DNA of 64,000 bases, taken from assembly GCA_009377445.1 (NCBI GenBank), contig WHUA01000008.1, positions 1-64,000 of the forward strand. The letters run 5' to 3'. Origin of the DNA: Alphaproteobacteria bacterium. GTDB lineage: Bacteria; Pseudomonadota; Alphaproteobacteria; UBA8366. Position numbers and translations under genes: made by a program. Shown one piece after another: positions 1-7,649 of the stretch. Numbering within the stretch: the first letter of the stretch is position 1; every line of letters begins with the position of its first letter. The notes under the pieces are model-generated. The model made no database searches. It was not told the DNA's origin and worked only from the letters and a program-made list of their open reading frames with translations.

Positions 1-283
1 CGCGTAGCAGGGCCAGAGCCTTTCGCTGGGAAGACCTCGGATGAACAAAATCCGCCAAATCCGCGAGCGGTATGCTTCTATATAACATACCCAGCCCCGA
101 ATGGGTACGTAAAGTATGATATCGCCTTGTCGAAGCATGAGGGCGATATATGATGGATATCAAATAGTTCTCCACATTTCACGTCCGTAGAAGTAGCGAA
201 AGGCCACCCACCAGCCCCCCTTCTACCGGCGTCCGGCCGCGGCTATAATCCGCCGCTTTTTCGGCTTCAAAGGAGTATCCGGC
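1..283. other. Leading non-coding stretch before the PrpF-like gene
   Basis: I see no credible gene here. It is more A/T-rich than the rest of the window. It holds two inverted repeats: GGTATG at 69-74 with CATACC at 86-91, and ATATCGCC at 119-126 with GGCGATAT at 142-149. A perfect TATAAT at 244-249 lies 35 bases before the downstream ATG, but the hexamer 17 bases further upstream (TTCTAC) is a poor -35, so a promoter is only suggested. AAAGGAG at about 270-276 is a good ribosome binding site for the gene at 284. Confidence 0.4.
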
Positions 284-1486
284 ATGACCCCGCGCGTTTC
301 GAACGGCCTTCTCGAAGTGCCGGTGGAACATGTCCGTGGCGGGACCTCCACGGGCATAGTGCTGCATGACGCACACCTCCCGGCGGAGCTGCCGCTGCGC
401 GAAGAGCTTATCAGGCGGATCATGGGCGTTCCCGTGGAGGGCAACACGGCAGGCAACCGGCAGATCACCGGGCTGGGCCGGGGCGTTGCGACCAGCAACA
501 AGGTGTTCATCGTCGCCCCGTCGCAGCGCAACGACGCGGATATCGACAGCACGCTCGCCCAGCTCGCCGCGGACAAGAGCGCGATCGACTGGAGCGTGAA
601 CTGCGGCAACATGTCGGCCGCCCTGCCCTTCTTCGCCCTCGATCACGGGCTGGCCCATGTCAACGGCGACCGCACGACGGTGCGGATCTTCAACACCAAT
701 ACGAACGTCGTTACCCACGGCATCCTCGATACGCCCGGCGGGCGGACGGACTTTCCCGCCGACGCCGAGATCCCTGGCGTCATGGGGCGCTTTCCGGGCG
801 TCCTGCTGGCCCTGCTGAAGCCGGCCGGCGCACGCACGGCGGCCCTCCTGCCGACCGGCAAGGTTGCCGACGAGATCGAAGGCTACAAGGTTTCCTGCGT
901 CGACGTCGCGGTGCCGATGGTAATTCTGCGCGCCGCCGATTTCGGCAAGACCGCGACCGAGACGCCGGCCGCGCTCGACCAGGACAAGGCGTTCAAGGAA
1001 ACGCTGCGCCGGATCTGGGTCGAGGCCGGAATGCGCATGGGCCTGAAGCGCAAGGACGGCACGGCGATGAGCCGCGACGACCTCGCCAACAGCGAAACCA
1101 TCCCGAAAGTCTGCATCGTCGCGCCGCCCGAAGACGGCGACCGCGCCGGGACCGGGAATATCAAGGTCCGCTACTTCACCCCGCAGCAGGCGCATCCGTC
1201 GATGGCGGTGACCGGCGGCTCCTGCCTGGCGGCGGGCTGCCTCATCCCGGGCACCACCGCGCACGACTGCGCCCGCGATGTGAAGCCGCTCGGCGCCACG
1301 ATCGGCAACCATGCGGTCGTCATGGAGAACCCGGCCGGGCTCCTGAAAGCGGAGATCCGCGGCGCCGTGACCGCGAAGGGCATCGAGATCGAGCACGCCG
1401 CCTACCAGCGGAGCGCCCAGATCCTGCTGCGCGGCTATGCCCCGGTGTATGGGGCGTCGGAGGCGTTGCTAAAGTGTTACGGCTGA
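284..1486 (+). CDS. PrpF-family isomerase/tautomerase
   Basis: This 400-residue protein belongs to the PrpF family, which has the diaminopimelate-epimerase fold and includes 2-methylaconitate isomerase and 4-oxalomesaconate tautomerase. These enzymes move a double bond in unsaturated tri- or dicarboxylic acids in the cytoplasm. The family signature RGGTSTG lies at residues 18-24. The likely catalytic cysteine pair is C107 in NCGN and C314 in GGSC. Length is normal for the family. The ATG is preceded by AAAGGAG at a good distance. A two-subunit thiamine-diphosphate decarboxylase follows downstream, so a pathway that isomerises and then decarboxylates an oxo acid is plausible, but the substrate cannot be read from the sequence. 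Confidence 0.85.
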   Translation: MTPRVSNGLLEVPVEHVRGGTSTGIVLHDAHLPAELPLREELIRRIMGVPVEGNTAGNRQITGLGRGVATSNKVFIVAPSQRNDADIDSTLAQLAADKSAIDWSVNCGNMSAALPFFALDHGLAHVNGDRTTVRIFNTNTNVVTHGILDTPGGRTDFPADAEIPGVMGRFPGVLLALLKPAGARTAALLPTGKVADEIEGYKVSCVDVAVPMVILRAADFGKTATETPAALDQDKAFKETLRRIWVEAGMRMGLKRKDGTAMSRDDLANSETIPKVCIVAPPEDGDRAGTGNIKVRYFTPQQAHPSMAVTGGSCLAAGCLIPGTTAHDCARDVKPLGATIGNHAVVMENPAGLLKAEIRGAVTAKGIEIEHAAYQRSAQILLRGYAPVYGASEALLKCYG

Positions 1487-1548
1487 ACGCGACGCGGGCA
1501 TACGGACGGGATTGGACCGCGGCGCAGCGAATGGGTAATGTCCTGGCC

Positions 1549-1637
1549 AGCCTGCCCAACAGGCTTTAGATTGCCTGCGCGGATTCCAGCCAGGCAGGAC
1601 TGAAATCGATAATTTCCGGCGCCGGCAACGGCGCCGG
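1549..1637 (+). other. Cluster of intergenic hairpins between the PrpF-like and ThDP genes
   Basis: AGCCTG (1549-1554) pairs with CAGGCT (1560-1565) around a 5-base loop and is followed by TTT, so it could be a weak terminator for the upstream gene. Further on, CCGGCGCCG (1616-1624) pairs perfectly with CGGCGCCGG (1629-1637) around a GCAA loop, a GNRA-type tetraloop that would make a very stable RNA hairpin. It has no T-tract, so RNA stabilisation or expression tuning between the two genes is as likely as termination. Confidence 0.35.
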
Positions 1638-1706
1638 CCACCCAGGGCGCCGGGGTTTGCCGGGTTTCCGGCCGATGCCCGGCTTCGAGAGCAAGGAGAC
1701 AGACAC

Positions 1707-2231
1707 ATGGCCGAAGCGCCCGCATGGCAGGATCAGCTTTATGATCTGCTGCGCGAATTCAAAGTCACCCAGTTTTCCTACGTACCCGATGCGGGCCACA
1801 GGACACTGATCAACCGCTCGATCGCGGATCCGGACGTCCATTCCATCTCCCTGACCACGGAAGAAGAAGGCGTCGCGCTGCAGTGCGGCGCCCATCTCGG
1901 CGGTGCGCGCAGCGTGCTGCTCATGCAGAGCAGCGGCGTCGGAAACTGCGTCAACTTCTTTTCGCTGGTCCAGCATGGCCGCTTCCCCTTCCTGACTATC
2001 GTCAGCATGCGCGGCGATTTCGGCGAGGCGAACCCTTGGCAACTTGCGATGGGACAGTCGACCCAGCCCGTGCTCGAGGCGGCAGGCATCATCTGCATGC
2101 GGGCCGAATCGCCCGGCGACGTCATCACGACGTCGCGCGCCGCCTGCACCATGGCCTATCAGTCCGAGGCGCCCGTTGCCGTTCTGCTGACGCAGAAGCT
2201 GCTCGGCGCCAAGGCCTTCTCGACGGAGTGA
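1707..2231 (+). CDS. ThDP-dependent 2-oxoacid decarboxylase, alpha (Pyr-domain) subunit
   Basis: This 174-residue protein resembles the N-terminal thiamine-diphosphate binding (Pyr) domain found as a separate subunit in sulfopyruvate decarboxylase (ComD) and as the first half of phosphonopyruvate decarboxylase. The segment with TTEEEGVAL around residues 50-60 carries the glutamate that normally activates the cofactor aminopyrimidine. The second half of the enzyme is encoded five bases downstream, so the two chains should assemble into one active site. The start follows GCAAGGAGAC. The substrate is not certain: sulfopyruvate, phosphonopyruvate or another 2-oxo acid are all possible. Confidence 0.8.
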   Translation: MAEAPAWQDQLYDLLREFKVTQFSYVPDAGHRTLINRSIADPDVHSISLTTEEEGVALQCGAHLGGARSVLLMQSSGVGNCVNFFSLVQHGRFPFLTIVSMRGDFGEANPWQLAMGQSTQPVLEAAGIICMRAESPGDVITTSRAACTMAYQSEAPVAVLLTQKLLGAKAFSTE

Positions 2232-2236
2232 CTATC

Positions 2237-2863
2237 ATGAGCATGAAACCAACCCTCAGCACCGGCCCCGCCAAAGCGGTCGACAAGGGACTGCTGGAAC
2301 GCCGCAAGGCCGTCGCCGGCATTCTGGGCGATACGAAGAACATGCTGATCGTGACCGGGCTCGCGGGGTCGAAGGACGACGCCCTCGCCGCCGCCGGCGA
2401 CGTTCCGAACCTGTTCACCCTGAGCGGCGCCATGGGCGCGGCGGCGGCCATGGGCCTCGGCCTCGCGCTCGCCCAGCCCGACAAGCGCGTGGTCGTGGTG
2501 ACCGGCGACGGCGAGCTTCTCATGAACGTCGGCACGCTTGCGTCGATCGGCGTCATGAACCCGCCGAATCTCAGCATCCTCTGCGTCGACAATGGGCATT
2601 ACGGCGAGACCGGCTGGCAGGAAAGCCACACCAGCCGCGGCGTCGACATCGCCAAGATGGCGGAAGGCGGCGGCATCAAGCAGGTTCGCACGGTCACCGA
2701 GGAGTCGCAGATTCCCGAAGCATCGAAGCTGCTGCGCGGGTCAAACGGCGCCTCCTTCATCCTGTTGAAGGTCGCGCCGACCGATCCGGGCAAGCTGCAC
2801 CGTTCGCGCGACGCATCCTACAACAAGACCCGCTTCCGCGAGGCGGTCCTCGGCAAGAATTGA
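2237..2863 (+). CDS. ThDP-dependent 2-oxoacid decarboxylase, beta (PP-domain) subunit
   Basis: This 208-residue protein is the cofactor-diphosphate binding half of a split thiamine-diphosphate enzyme, like ComE of sulfopyruvate decarboxylase. The motif begins with GDGE after VVVVT and ends about 28 residues later with the DN of CVDNGHYGET, which binds Mg2+ and the diphosphate. I chose the ATG at 2237 because it lies five bases after the alpha-subunit stop. The same frame stays open further upstream, but that part only shadows the alpha gene. The palindromic terminator at 2890 ends the transcript. Confidence 0.8.
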   Translation: MSMKPTLSTGPAKAVDKGLLERRKAVAGILGDTKNMLIVTGLAGSKDDALAAAGDVPNLFTLSGAMGAAAAMGLGLALAQPDKRVVVVTGDGELLMNVGTLASIGVMNPPNLSILCVDNGHYGETGWQESHTSRGVDIAKMAEGGGIKQVRTVTEESQIPEASKLLRGSNGASFILLKVAPTDPGKLHRSRDASYNKTRFREAVLGKN

Positions 2864-2889
2864 GCCGTCACGGCGGCGATATCGCGGAA

Positions 2890-2920
2890 GGCACGGCCGA
2901 TCGGCCGTGCCTTCTTCTTT
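2890..2920 (+). terminator. Rho-independent terminator of the ThDP operon
   Basis: A perfect 22-base palindrome (2890-2911, arms of GGCACGGCCGA) is followed by TTCTTCTTT, 26 bases after the stop of the beta subunit. The minus-strand tail is not T-rich, so it should act mainly on the plus-strand operon, although it also lies just beyond the end of the convergent small gene. Confidence 0.8.
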
Positions 2921-2942
2921 GGCGTCCGGACTCCCGGTCCGG

Positions 2943-3149
2943 TCAGCGCATGACCTGCTGGACCCGCTTGGCGAACTCCGTCAACTGGCTCTCGTAAACG
3001 AGCCCCAAGGCCGGCAGGACGGCAATCACCAGCAGCGCCACGACGGCGAAGAAGCCCGATTGCGTGGACCGGCTCGCCCGCAAAATGAACAGGACGGCCC
3101 ACGCGCCGCTCAGAAACCACGCCAGCTCGGCACCGGTCGGCAGACTCAT
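2943..3149 (-). CDS. Small two-helix membrane protein, unknown function
   Basis: I do not recognise this 68-residue protein. It has two hydrophobic segments, about residues 9-24 and 33-52, separated by a short basic loop (LRASRS). That suggests a hairpin in the inner membrane with both ends on the same side, followed by a charged C-terminal helix. I prefer the ATG at 3149; a TTG at 3167 in the same frame would add six residues. The upstream G-rich run may serve as the ribosome binding site. It converges with the ThDP operon. Confidence 0.6.
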   Translation of the reverse strand: MSLPTGAELAWFLSGAWAVLFILRASRSTQSGFFAVVALLVIAVLPALGLVYESQLTEFAKRVQQVMR

Positions 3150-3298
3150 AGCCTTGCCCCCCCCCAACGTCCCGGAACGATCCGTTCCATCGCAGGTGCA
3201 TCCTAACCGAACCGCGAGGATGTGACTACGGCTCGCCTGCGGCGGCCCGCTCGACGGAAAACATTGAAAATAAACAGTTGAATGGACGGCGGGCCCCG

Positions 3299-4273
3299 TC
3301 AGACGGGGGCGGACGCGAGGCGGGCTGCGATCTCCGCCATCTTCTTGCCGGTCGCTTCGTCCAACGCTGCGAACTCTGCGGCGAGCAGCGTCCGCTCGAT
3401 CCTGACGGGCAGTGCGCGGCCTTGGAACTGGATGGTTTCGTCCGGCAGCTCCAGGACGAAATGGAAATCGAACCCGCCGCGGCTGAAACGATCCGCCTCG
3501 GCGATGCGGATCAGAAAGCCGCTCCTGCTCCAGTTCACGACCTGAAAAGCGTTGCCGTGAACGAAGAGCTTGGCGTTGCCGCCGGGAACGCGCGGAAAGC
3601 CGCGCCGGTCGACGCCGCCTCCGTCCCGGGCGCGGCGACCCAGCACCTCGACGAGCTGGCCCACAGCCGTCGTCAATGCGGAGACTTTACGGTCGGCATC
3701 CTGGAAGCGCTTTTCCATCACGTCGTCGGGTCCCGGGCGTTCCGGGCGTTCCGAAGGTTCCGGGCGTTCCGGCTCGACCCGGCTTTCGGGCCGCTCTTCC
3801 GCCACGCCTTCGCCCACCGCTGCCGTCGCGGCGGCGATCGGCGCCTCGACCCCGGCCCTGGCAGGCCCCGCTGCCTTGTCCGTCGGATCGTCCTTTTCGG
3901 CCGGAGCCGGCGAGCTTTCCGCCGCCGCGCCGCCCGGCAGGTCCGCTGCATGGGAATTGCCGGGTGAATTGCCGGTCGAATTGCCGGTCGAATTGCCAGC
4001 CGGGATGCCGGATGCCGCGCCCATCTCGCGAACGCCGCGGATGAGCGCCCGCAGAAGCAATGGCACAGCCGGTGAGCCGTATCCCTGGGCGAGCGTGACG
4101 AGGTCGAGGGCCTCGCCCAGCAAGACGACTTCCTGCTTGGCGCCCGTCCCGGCATCGGCGCCGCCGCCGGCCGGCGCGCCCAGCCGGGTCGACATCGGCT
4201 CGCCGTCGCCGAGCGGAACGCCCGACAGATACAGCCCGGCAACCCGGCGCCACAGTGGCTCGCCGCCGCTCAT
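3299..4273 (-). CDS. PilZ-domain protein with long low-complexity linker
   Basis: This 324-residue protein has three parts. The first 90 residues look folded and contain a leucine-rich stretch. Residues about 95-190 form a Gly/Asn/Ser/Pro/Glu-rich linker with repeated NSTGN and RPE motifs. The last 100 residues resemble a PilZ domain, the common c-di-GMP receptor: an arginine-rich RRGFPR is followed some 20 residues later by NWSRSG, which fits the N/DxSxxG part of the PilZ motif. It may therefore sense c-di-GMP, but no output domain is recognisable, so its target is unknown. The linker DNA holds short tandem repeats that could vary in length. Confidence 0.65.
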   Translation of the reverse strand: MSGGEPLWRRVAGLYLSGVPLGDGEPMSTRLGAPAGGGADAGTGAKQEVVLLGEALDLVTLAQGYGSPAVPLLLRALIRGVREMGAASGIPAGNSTGNSTGNSPGNSHAADLPGGAAAESSPAPAEKDDPTDKAAGPARAGVEAPIAAATAAVGEGVAEERPESRVEPERPEPSERPERPGPDDVMEKRFQDADRKVSALTTAVGQLVEVLGRRARDGGGVDRRGFPRVPGGNAKLFVHGNAFQVVNWSRSGFLIRIAEADRFSRGGFDFHFVLELPDETIQFQGRALPVRIERTLLAAEFAALDEATGKKMAEIAARLASAPV

Positions 4274-4520
4274 GACCTCATGCCCATATCCGCCGGAGCG
4301 TCGGCGCGCCCATTGTCGCGCGCGGCGTCAGCAATCGCTTTTCCATTTCGCTTCACGTTGCCAGACCAGCCATTAAACATGTCGAATGCCTCTCAGCAAC
4401 CACCGCCCGCGACGTGTTCGATTCCGCCGATCGAGAAACCCGTCCGCGCTTGCCGGGAGCCCGTATGCGCAACCGAGTCGCTGCCGGCCGGTCTCCGCTC
4501 CCGTACTGCAGCGACGCGCC

Positions 4521-4628
4521 TTAGACGCGGAAGATGAAGTAGACGGCGAACATCCATGCCGGCGAGGTTACGATCACGGTGAAGCAGGTTACCCGCGTTA
4601 CCAGCACGATCGATTCCTGCCACTGCAT
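4521..4628 (-). CDS. 35-residue single-helix membrane protein
   Basis: This very short gene has ATG at 4628 with GGAG about nine bases upstream. It encodes 35 residues, beginning MQWQES, followed by one hydrophobic helix that runs almost to the end (about residues 7-33) with a single cysteine. A 60-residue version starting at 4703 would add a strongly basic, unconvincing extension. Such one-helix proteins often partner with larger membrane complexes, but nothing here points to a particular partner. It could also be a chance reading frame. Confidence 0.4.
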   Translation of the reverse strand: MQWQESIVLVTRVTCFTVIVTSPAWMFAVYFIFRV

Positions 4629-4762
4629 TCCAAGTTCTCCGTCGGTGCGTCTTTTTTCCTTTATGTTCAATCGTATAAGACGCCGTCGCCGGACCACAAA
4701 CATCCATGAGCACGAGGGCTGCGCGCAGTCGTACTAGCCCCAACAGCCGGGCCGAACCGGCG

Positions 4763-5068
4763 CTAGCGCCGCACCCGCAAGGCGCGCGGGATGCCGGACA
4801 CGCGGCCCGGAAGCGCCTCATAGGCAACTCCGGGAAGGTAGTCGCGGCTCCACCGCGCATGGTGCAGCCGCCCGTGCTCGCGCGCAGACTGGTGGAAGCG
4901 GGTCGCCTCCTCCGCGGTCAAGCCGTACAGGCTGCCGTGGAGGTCGCCCACCGGGGCCGTCCGGGCAAGTCCGGCCCTGCGCTTGCGAGCCCATCTCCCG
5001 GCCACAGCCAGCGCCGCCGCAGCCAGCCCCGCGAGGCCGACCGCGAGCGCCATCATCGTCCAAAACAT
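4763..5068 (-). CDS. Uncharacterised membrane-anchored protein
   Basis: I do not recognise this 101-residue protein. It begins with a hydrophobic segment (about residues 3-24, rich in Ala, Leu and Gly) followed by the basic stop-transfer sequence RWARKRR, so it is probably an N-in membrane anchor or an uncleaved signal. The remaining 70 residues are soluble, rich in His, Arg and Glu, with no motif I know. GAGGAACG upstream of the ATG is a good ribosome binding site, which is the main support for calling it a gene. Confidence 0.5.
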   Translation of the reverse strand: MFWTMMALAVGLAGLAAAALAVAGRWARKRRAGLARTAPVGDLHGSLYGLTAEEATRFHQSAREHGRLHHARWSRDYLPGVAYEALPGRVSGIPRALRVRR

Positions 5069-5442
5069 CGTTCGTTCCTCGGGCGTTGCTTATTCTTGTC
5101 GGGTAATTCTGCCCGCACGTCCCGCGTGCGCGGTACGTCGAATTGGAACTACCCCCATCGCACAGCGCCGCTGGCCGAAAACAGGCCCGGAAGGAAAGGC
5201 GCAAATCGGGCAAGAATTCGCTTCGTCGAAGGGAGGTGCGGACCGCCGCCGCGCCAAAGCTTGGAAAAAGAGCCGGCGGCCGGCGAGTTTGTTTATTGTT
5301 AATTATTTGGGCGTACTGAATCTTGTTCCACAGTTACCAATTTTCTCTATATGCTTTCTTGCTTAGTGCTTGACGCCTGAGACCGCATCCCTGGATGTCC
5401 GTCAGGGATAGCCGCTCGGTCAGCGGGAGTATTGGAGTACGG
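5069..5442. other. Intergenic region upstream of the MlaC-like gene
   Basis: No gene is supported in this stretch. The part from about 5285 to 5365 is markedly A/T-rich for this genome and is the likely promoter region of the gene at 5443: TTGTTC (5323-5328) and TATATG (5348-5353) form a possible promoter, although their 19-base spacing is long. ATCCCT and AGGGAT around 5388-5411 form a small hairpin in the would-be leader. Confidence 0.35.
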
Positions 5443-6063
5443 ATGGCTTTGACTCGGCTTCTGGCATTGGGGCTGCTCATCTGCTTCGCCGCCCTGCCGC
5501 CCGCGGCGGCCGCTCCCAAGACCTCCCCGGAGGAAGCGGAAAAGTTTATTCGGGCGCTCGGCGAACAGGCCGTGAGCGTGCTCTCGGACAAATCCATACC
5601 GCTGGCGGATCGCGAAACCAGGATCCGCGATCTCTTGCGCAAGAATTTCGACCTGGAAACCATCGGCCGCTTCGTCCTCAGCAAACATTGGCGCACGGCG
5701 TCGCCCGATCAGCAGTCGGACTACCTGGCGCTGTTCAGCGAGTTCGTGCTCCGGACTTACGCCCGCCGGCTGGGCGGATACGGCAACGAGCAATTCAAGA
5801 TCAACTCCGCGAAGCCGCTCGGCGCCCGCGATGCGATCGTCCTGACGGAGATCTCGCGGCAGGCCGGACCGCCGATCACGGCGGGGTGGCGCGTCCGCGA
5901 TTCCGACAACGGCTACAAGATCGTCGACGTCATGGTGGAAGGCGTCAGCATGGCCGTGACCCAGCGATCGGAGTTCGAGACGATCGTGCGCAACCAAGGA
6001 CTGGGTGGGCTAATCGAAATCCTCCGGGCGAAGGTTTCCACCTTCCCGGCAAGACCCTCGTAG
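5443..6063 (+). CDS. MlaC/Ttg2D-family periplasmic phospholipid-binding protein
   Basis: This 206-residue protein has a signal peptide (about residues 1-24, ending AAAAAP) and a mature part typical of the MlaC/toluene-tolerance family, which carries phospholipids between outer and inner membrane in the Mla pathway. The family pattern is visible: a helical N-terminus (RIRDLLRKNFDLETIGRFVL), then LFSEFVLRTYARRL, then a beta-rich region containing GWRVRD and YKIVDVMVEGVSM. The ATG at 5443 was chosen because TTGGAG lies nine bases before it and the signal peptide then has a normal length. No mlaD, mlaE or mlaF genes are adjacent, so it acts with partners encoded elsewhere or in a related role such as hopanoid transport (HpnM-like). 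Confidence 0.85.
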   Translation: MALTRLLALGLLICFAALPPAAAAPKTSPEEAEKFIRALGEQAVSVLSDKSIPLADRETRIRDLLRKNFDLETIGRFVLSKHWRTASPDQQSDYLALFSEFVLRTYARRLGGYGNEQFKINSAKPLGARDAIVLTEISRQAGPPITAGWRVRDSDNGYKIVDVMVEGVSMAVTQRSEFETIVRNQGLGGLIEILRAKVSTFPARPS

Positions 6064-6085
6064 CCTGGCGATGAGGAGGACTGTC

Positions 6086-6964
6086 ATGCAAATCCATAAC
6101 CATAGTTTCAGGGGTGTCCAGGCCCCCCGCCGGGGCCTGACGATTGCGCTGAGGACGTTATGCCTCGCTGCACTGACGGCCGGCGCCGTGAGCGGCGCCG
6201 GCGTTCCGAATGCCCGCGCCGATTTTCAGGCCGGATGGGTCGCCTATGAGCGGGGCGACTTCCTGACCGCGTACAACGAGTGGCAGCCGCTCGCGGAGAA
6301 GGGCGAGACACGCGCGCAATTCAACATCGGCGTCATGTACGACGAAGGAAAAGGGCTGACCCAGGATCGCAGCAAGGCCATCGAGTGGTGGACCAAGGCC
6401 GCGAAGAACGGCGACGCCCAGGCGCAGCACAATCTGGGCCTCGCCTATTTGGCGGGAACCGGCGTCGGCCAGGACTATGCGGAAGCCGTCTCCTGGCTCA
6501 AGCGGGCGGCCGGCAGCGGCCTGATTCGCTCGCAATACGCCCTCGGGCGCATGTACGACTACGGCTTCGGCGTCGAGAAGAACGAAGCCGAAGCGGCGAA
6601 ATGGATCCGGATGGCCGCCGACCAGGGCTTCGACAAGGCCCAGTACAACATGGGCAAGCGCTATCGCGACGGCATCGGCGTCACGAAGGACAAGGACGCG
6701 GCGACGAAATGGTTCATGGCCGCCGCGGAGCGCGGGCACGTCCGCGCGCAACATTACACGGGGCTTCGCTACCTGTCGGGTGACGGCGTGAAGAAAGACG
6801 CCATCGCCGCCCTGATGTGGCTCACGCTGTCCGCCCGCGCCGGCGACAGGGCCGCCGCGAAGGACCGCGAGAACCTCGTCTCCCGGCTGCCGAGAGCGGA
6901 TCGCCAGCAAGCCGAGAGCCTGGCCGACAAATGGCGGCCGAAACAGGCGAGCGCCGGCGGCTAG
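6086..6964 (+). CDS. Secreted Sel1-like repeat protein
   Basis: This 292-residue protein has a long, basic signal peptide that ends after AGVPNARA, then about six Sel1-type TPR-like repeats. The repeats are spaced by 36 residues and share the pattern A-x2-x-LG-x-MY-x2-G-x-G-V-x-D (for example FNIGVMYDEG, HNLGLAYLAG, YALGRMYDYG). Such solenoids are protein-protein interaction scaffolds; the precursor should end up in the periplasm. The ATG at 6086 is preferred over the one at 6071 because AGGAGGA lies directly upstream. It starts 22 bases after the MlaC-like gene and probably shares its transcript. Confidence 0.8.
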   Translation: MQIHNHSFRGVQAPRRGLTIALRTLCLAALTAGAVSGAGVPNARADFQAGWVAYERGDFLTAYNEWQPLAEKGETRAQFNIGVMYDEGKGLTQDRSKAIEWWTKAAKNGDAQAQHNLGLAYLAGTGVGQDYAEAVSWLKRAAGSGLIRSQYALGRMYDYGFGVEKNEAEAAKWIRMAADQGFDKAQYNMGKRYRDGIGVTKDKDAATKWFMAAAERGHVRAQHYTGLRYLSGDGVKKDAIAALMWLTLSARAGDRAAAKDRENLVSRLPRADRQQAESLADKWRPKQASAGG

Positions 6965-7132
6965 CCCGCGCGTCGTCCCGAACGCGGACACGAAATCAGG
7001 CGGCGCGCACGGGCGGCGGCTCCGCTGACATAGGGATTCGAGCCCCGCGATATTTCATGCTACCTATTGCCCGCAGGCCAGCCGACGGACGGATAGGCGA
7101 CCGGCCGCGTCACCGCACATGGAGCATGAAAA

Positions 7133-7606
7133 ATGGCAATCAAGGAAGGCGACACGCTCCCGACCGAGACCTTGCGGGTCCTCGGCGAGGATGGCAGCCC
7201 AAAGCCGGTATCGACCGACGAGTTCTTTGCCGGCAAGAAGGTAATCCTGTTCGGCGTACCCGGAGCCTTTACCCGCACCTGTTCGGCAAAGCATCTTCCC
7301 GGTTTCGTCCGGCACTCGGACGCGCTCAAAGCCAAGGGCGTGGACGATATCGCCTGCGTGTCGGTGAACGACGCCGCCGTGATGGGTGCGTGGGGAATGG
7401 CGCATGGCGCCGATGGCAATGTCGTCATGCTTGCGGACGGCAACGCCGATTTCACCGCCGCCATCGGAATGGAGATCGACCGCCGGTCCAACGGGATGGG
7501 CGTCCGGTCGCGCCGTTACGCCATGCTGATCGAGAACGGCGTCGTCAAGAAGGTCAATGTCGAGCCCGAGGGCAGCTTCGGCGTATCCAGCGCGGAAGCG
7601 GCTTGA
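7133..7606 (+). CDS. Prx5-type peroxiredoxin
   Basis: This 157-residue protein is a thiol peroxidase of the Prx5/AhpE-like class that reduces hydrogen peroxide and alkyl hydroperoxides. The peroxidatic cysteine is C50 in the signature PGAFTRTC, followed by SAKHLPGF. A second cysteine, C75, is present. The C-terminal conserved block with RSRRYAMLIENGVV and VEPEG is complete. There is no fused glutaredoxin domain, so it probably relies on a separate reductant such as glutaredoxin. It stands alone on the plus strand and converges with the exporter gene at 7650. Confidence 0.92.
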   Translation: MAIKEGDTLPTETLRVLGEDGSPKPVSTDEFFAGKKVILFGVPGAFTRTCSAKHLPGFVRHSDALKAKGVDDIACVSVNDAAVMGAWGMAHGADGNVVMLADGNADFTAAIGMEIDRRSNGMGVRSRRYAMLIENGVVKKVNVEPEGSFGVSSAEAA

Positions 7607-7618
7607 GCTTCTTTGACC

Positions 7619-7649
7619 GCCCGGACCCGCCGCATGCCGGCGTCCGGGC
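7619..7649. terminator. Hairpin between convergent genes
   Basis: GCCCGGAC (7619-7626) pairs with GTCCGGGC (7642-7649). It fills the short space between the stop of the peroxiredoxin gene and the stop of the convergent exporter gene. It lacks a clear T-tract on either strand, so it may be a weak bidirectional terminator. Confidence 0.4.

Noticed and set aside
1883..2236. Upstream extension of the ThDP beta-subunit frame
   Set aside because: It overlaps the alpha subunit in another frame and reads as arginine-rich nonsense; the ATG at 2237 gives a normal protein.
7025..7050. GATTCGAGCCCC as a possible tRNA T-loop
   Set aside because: No acceptor stem, D-arm or anticodon arm can be formed around it.
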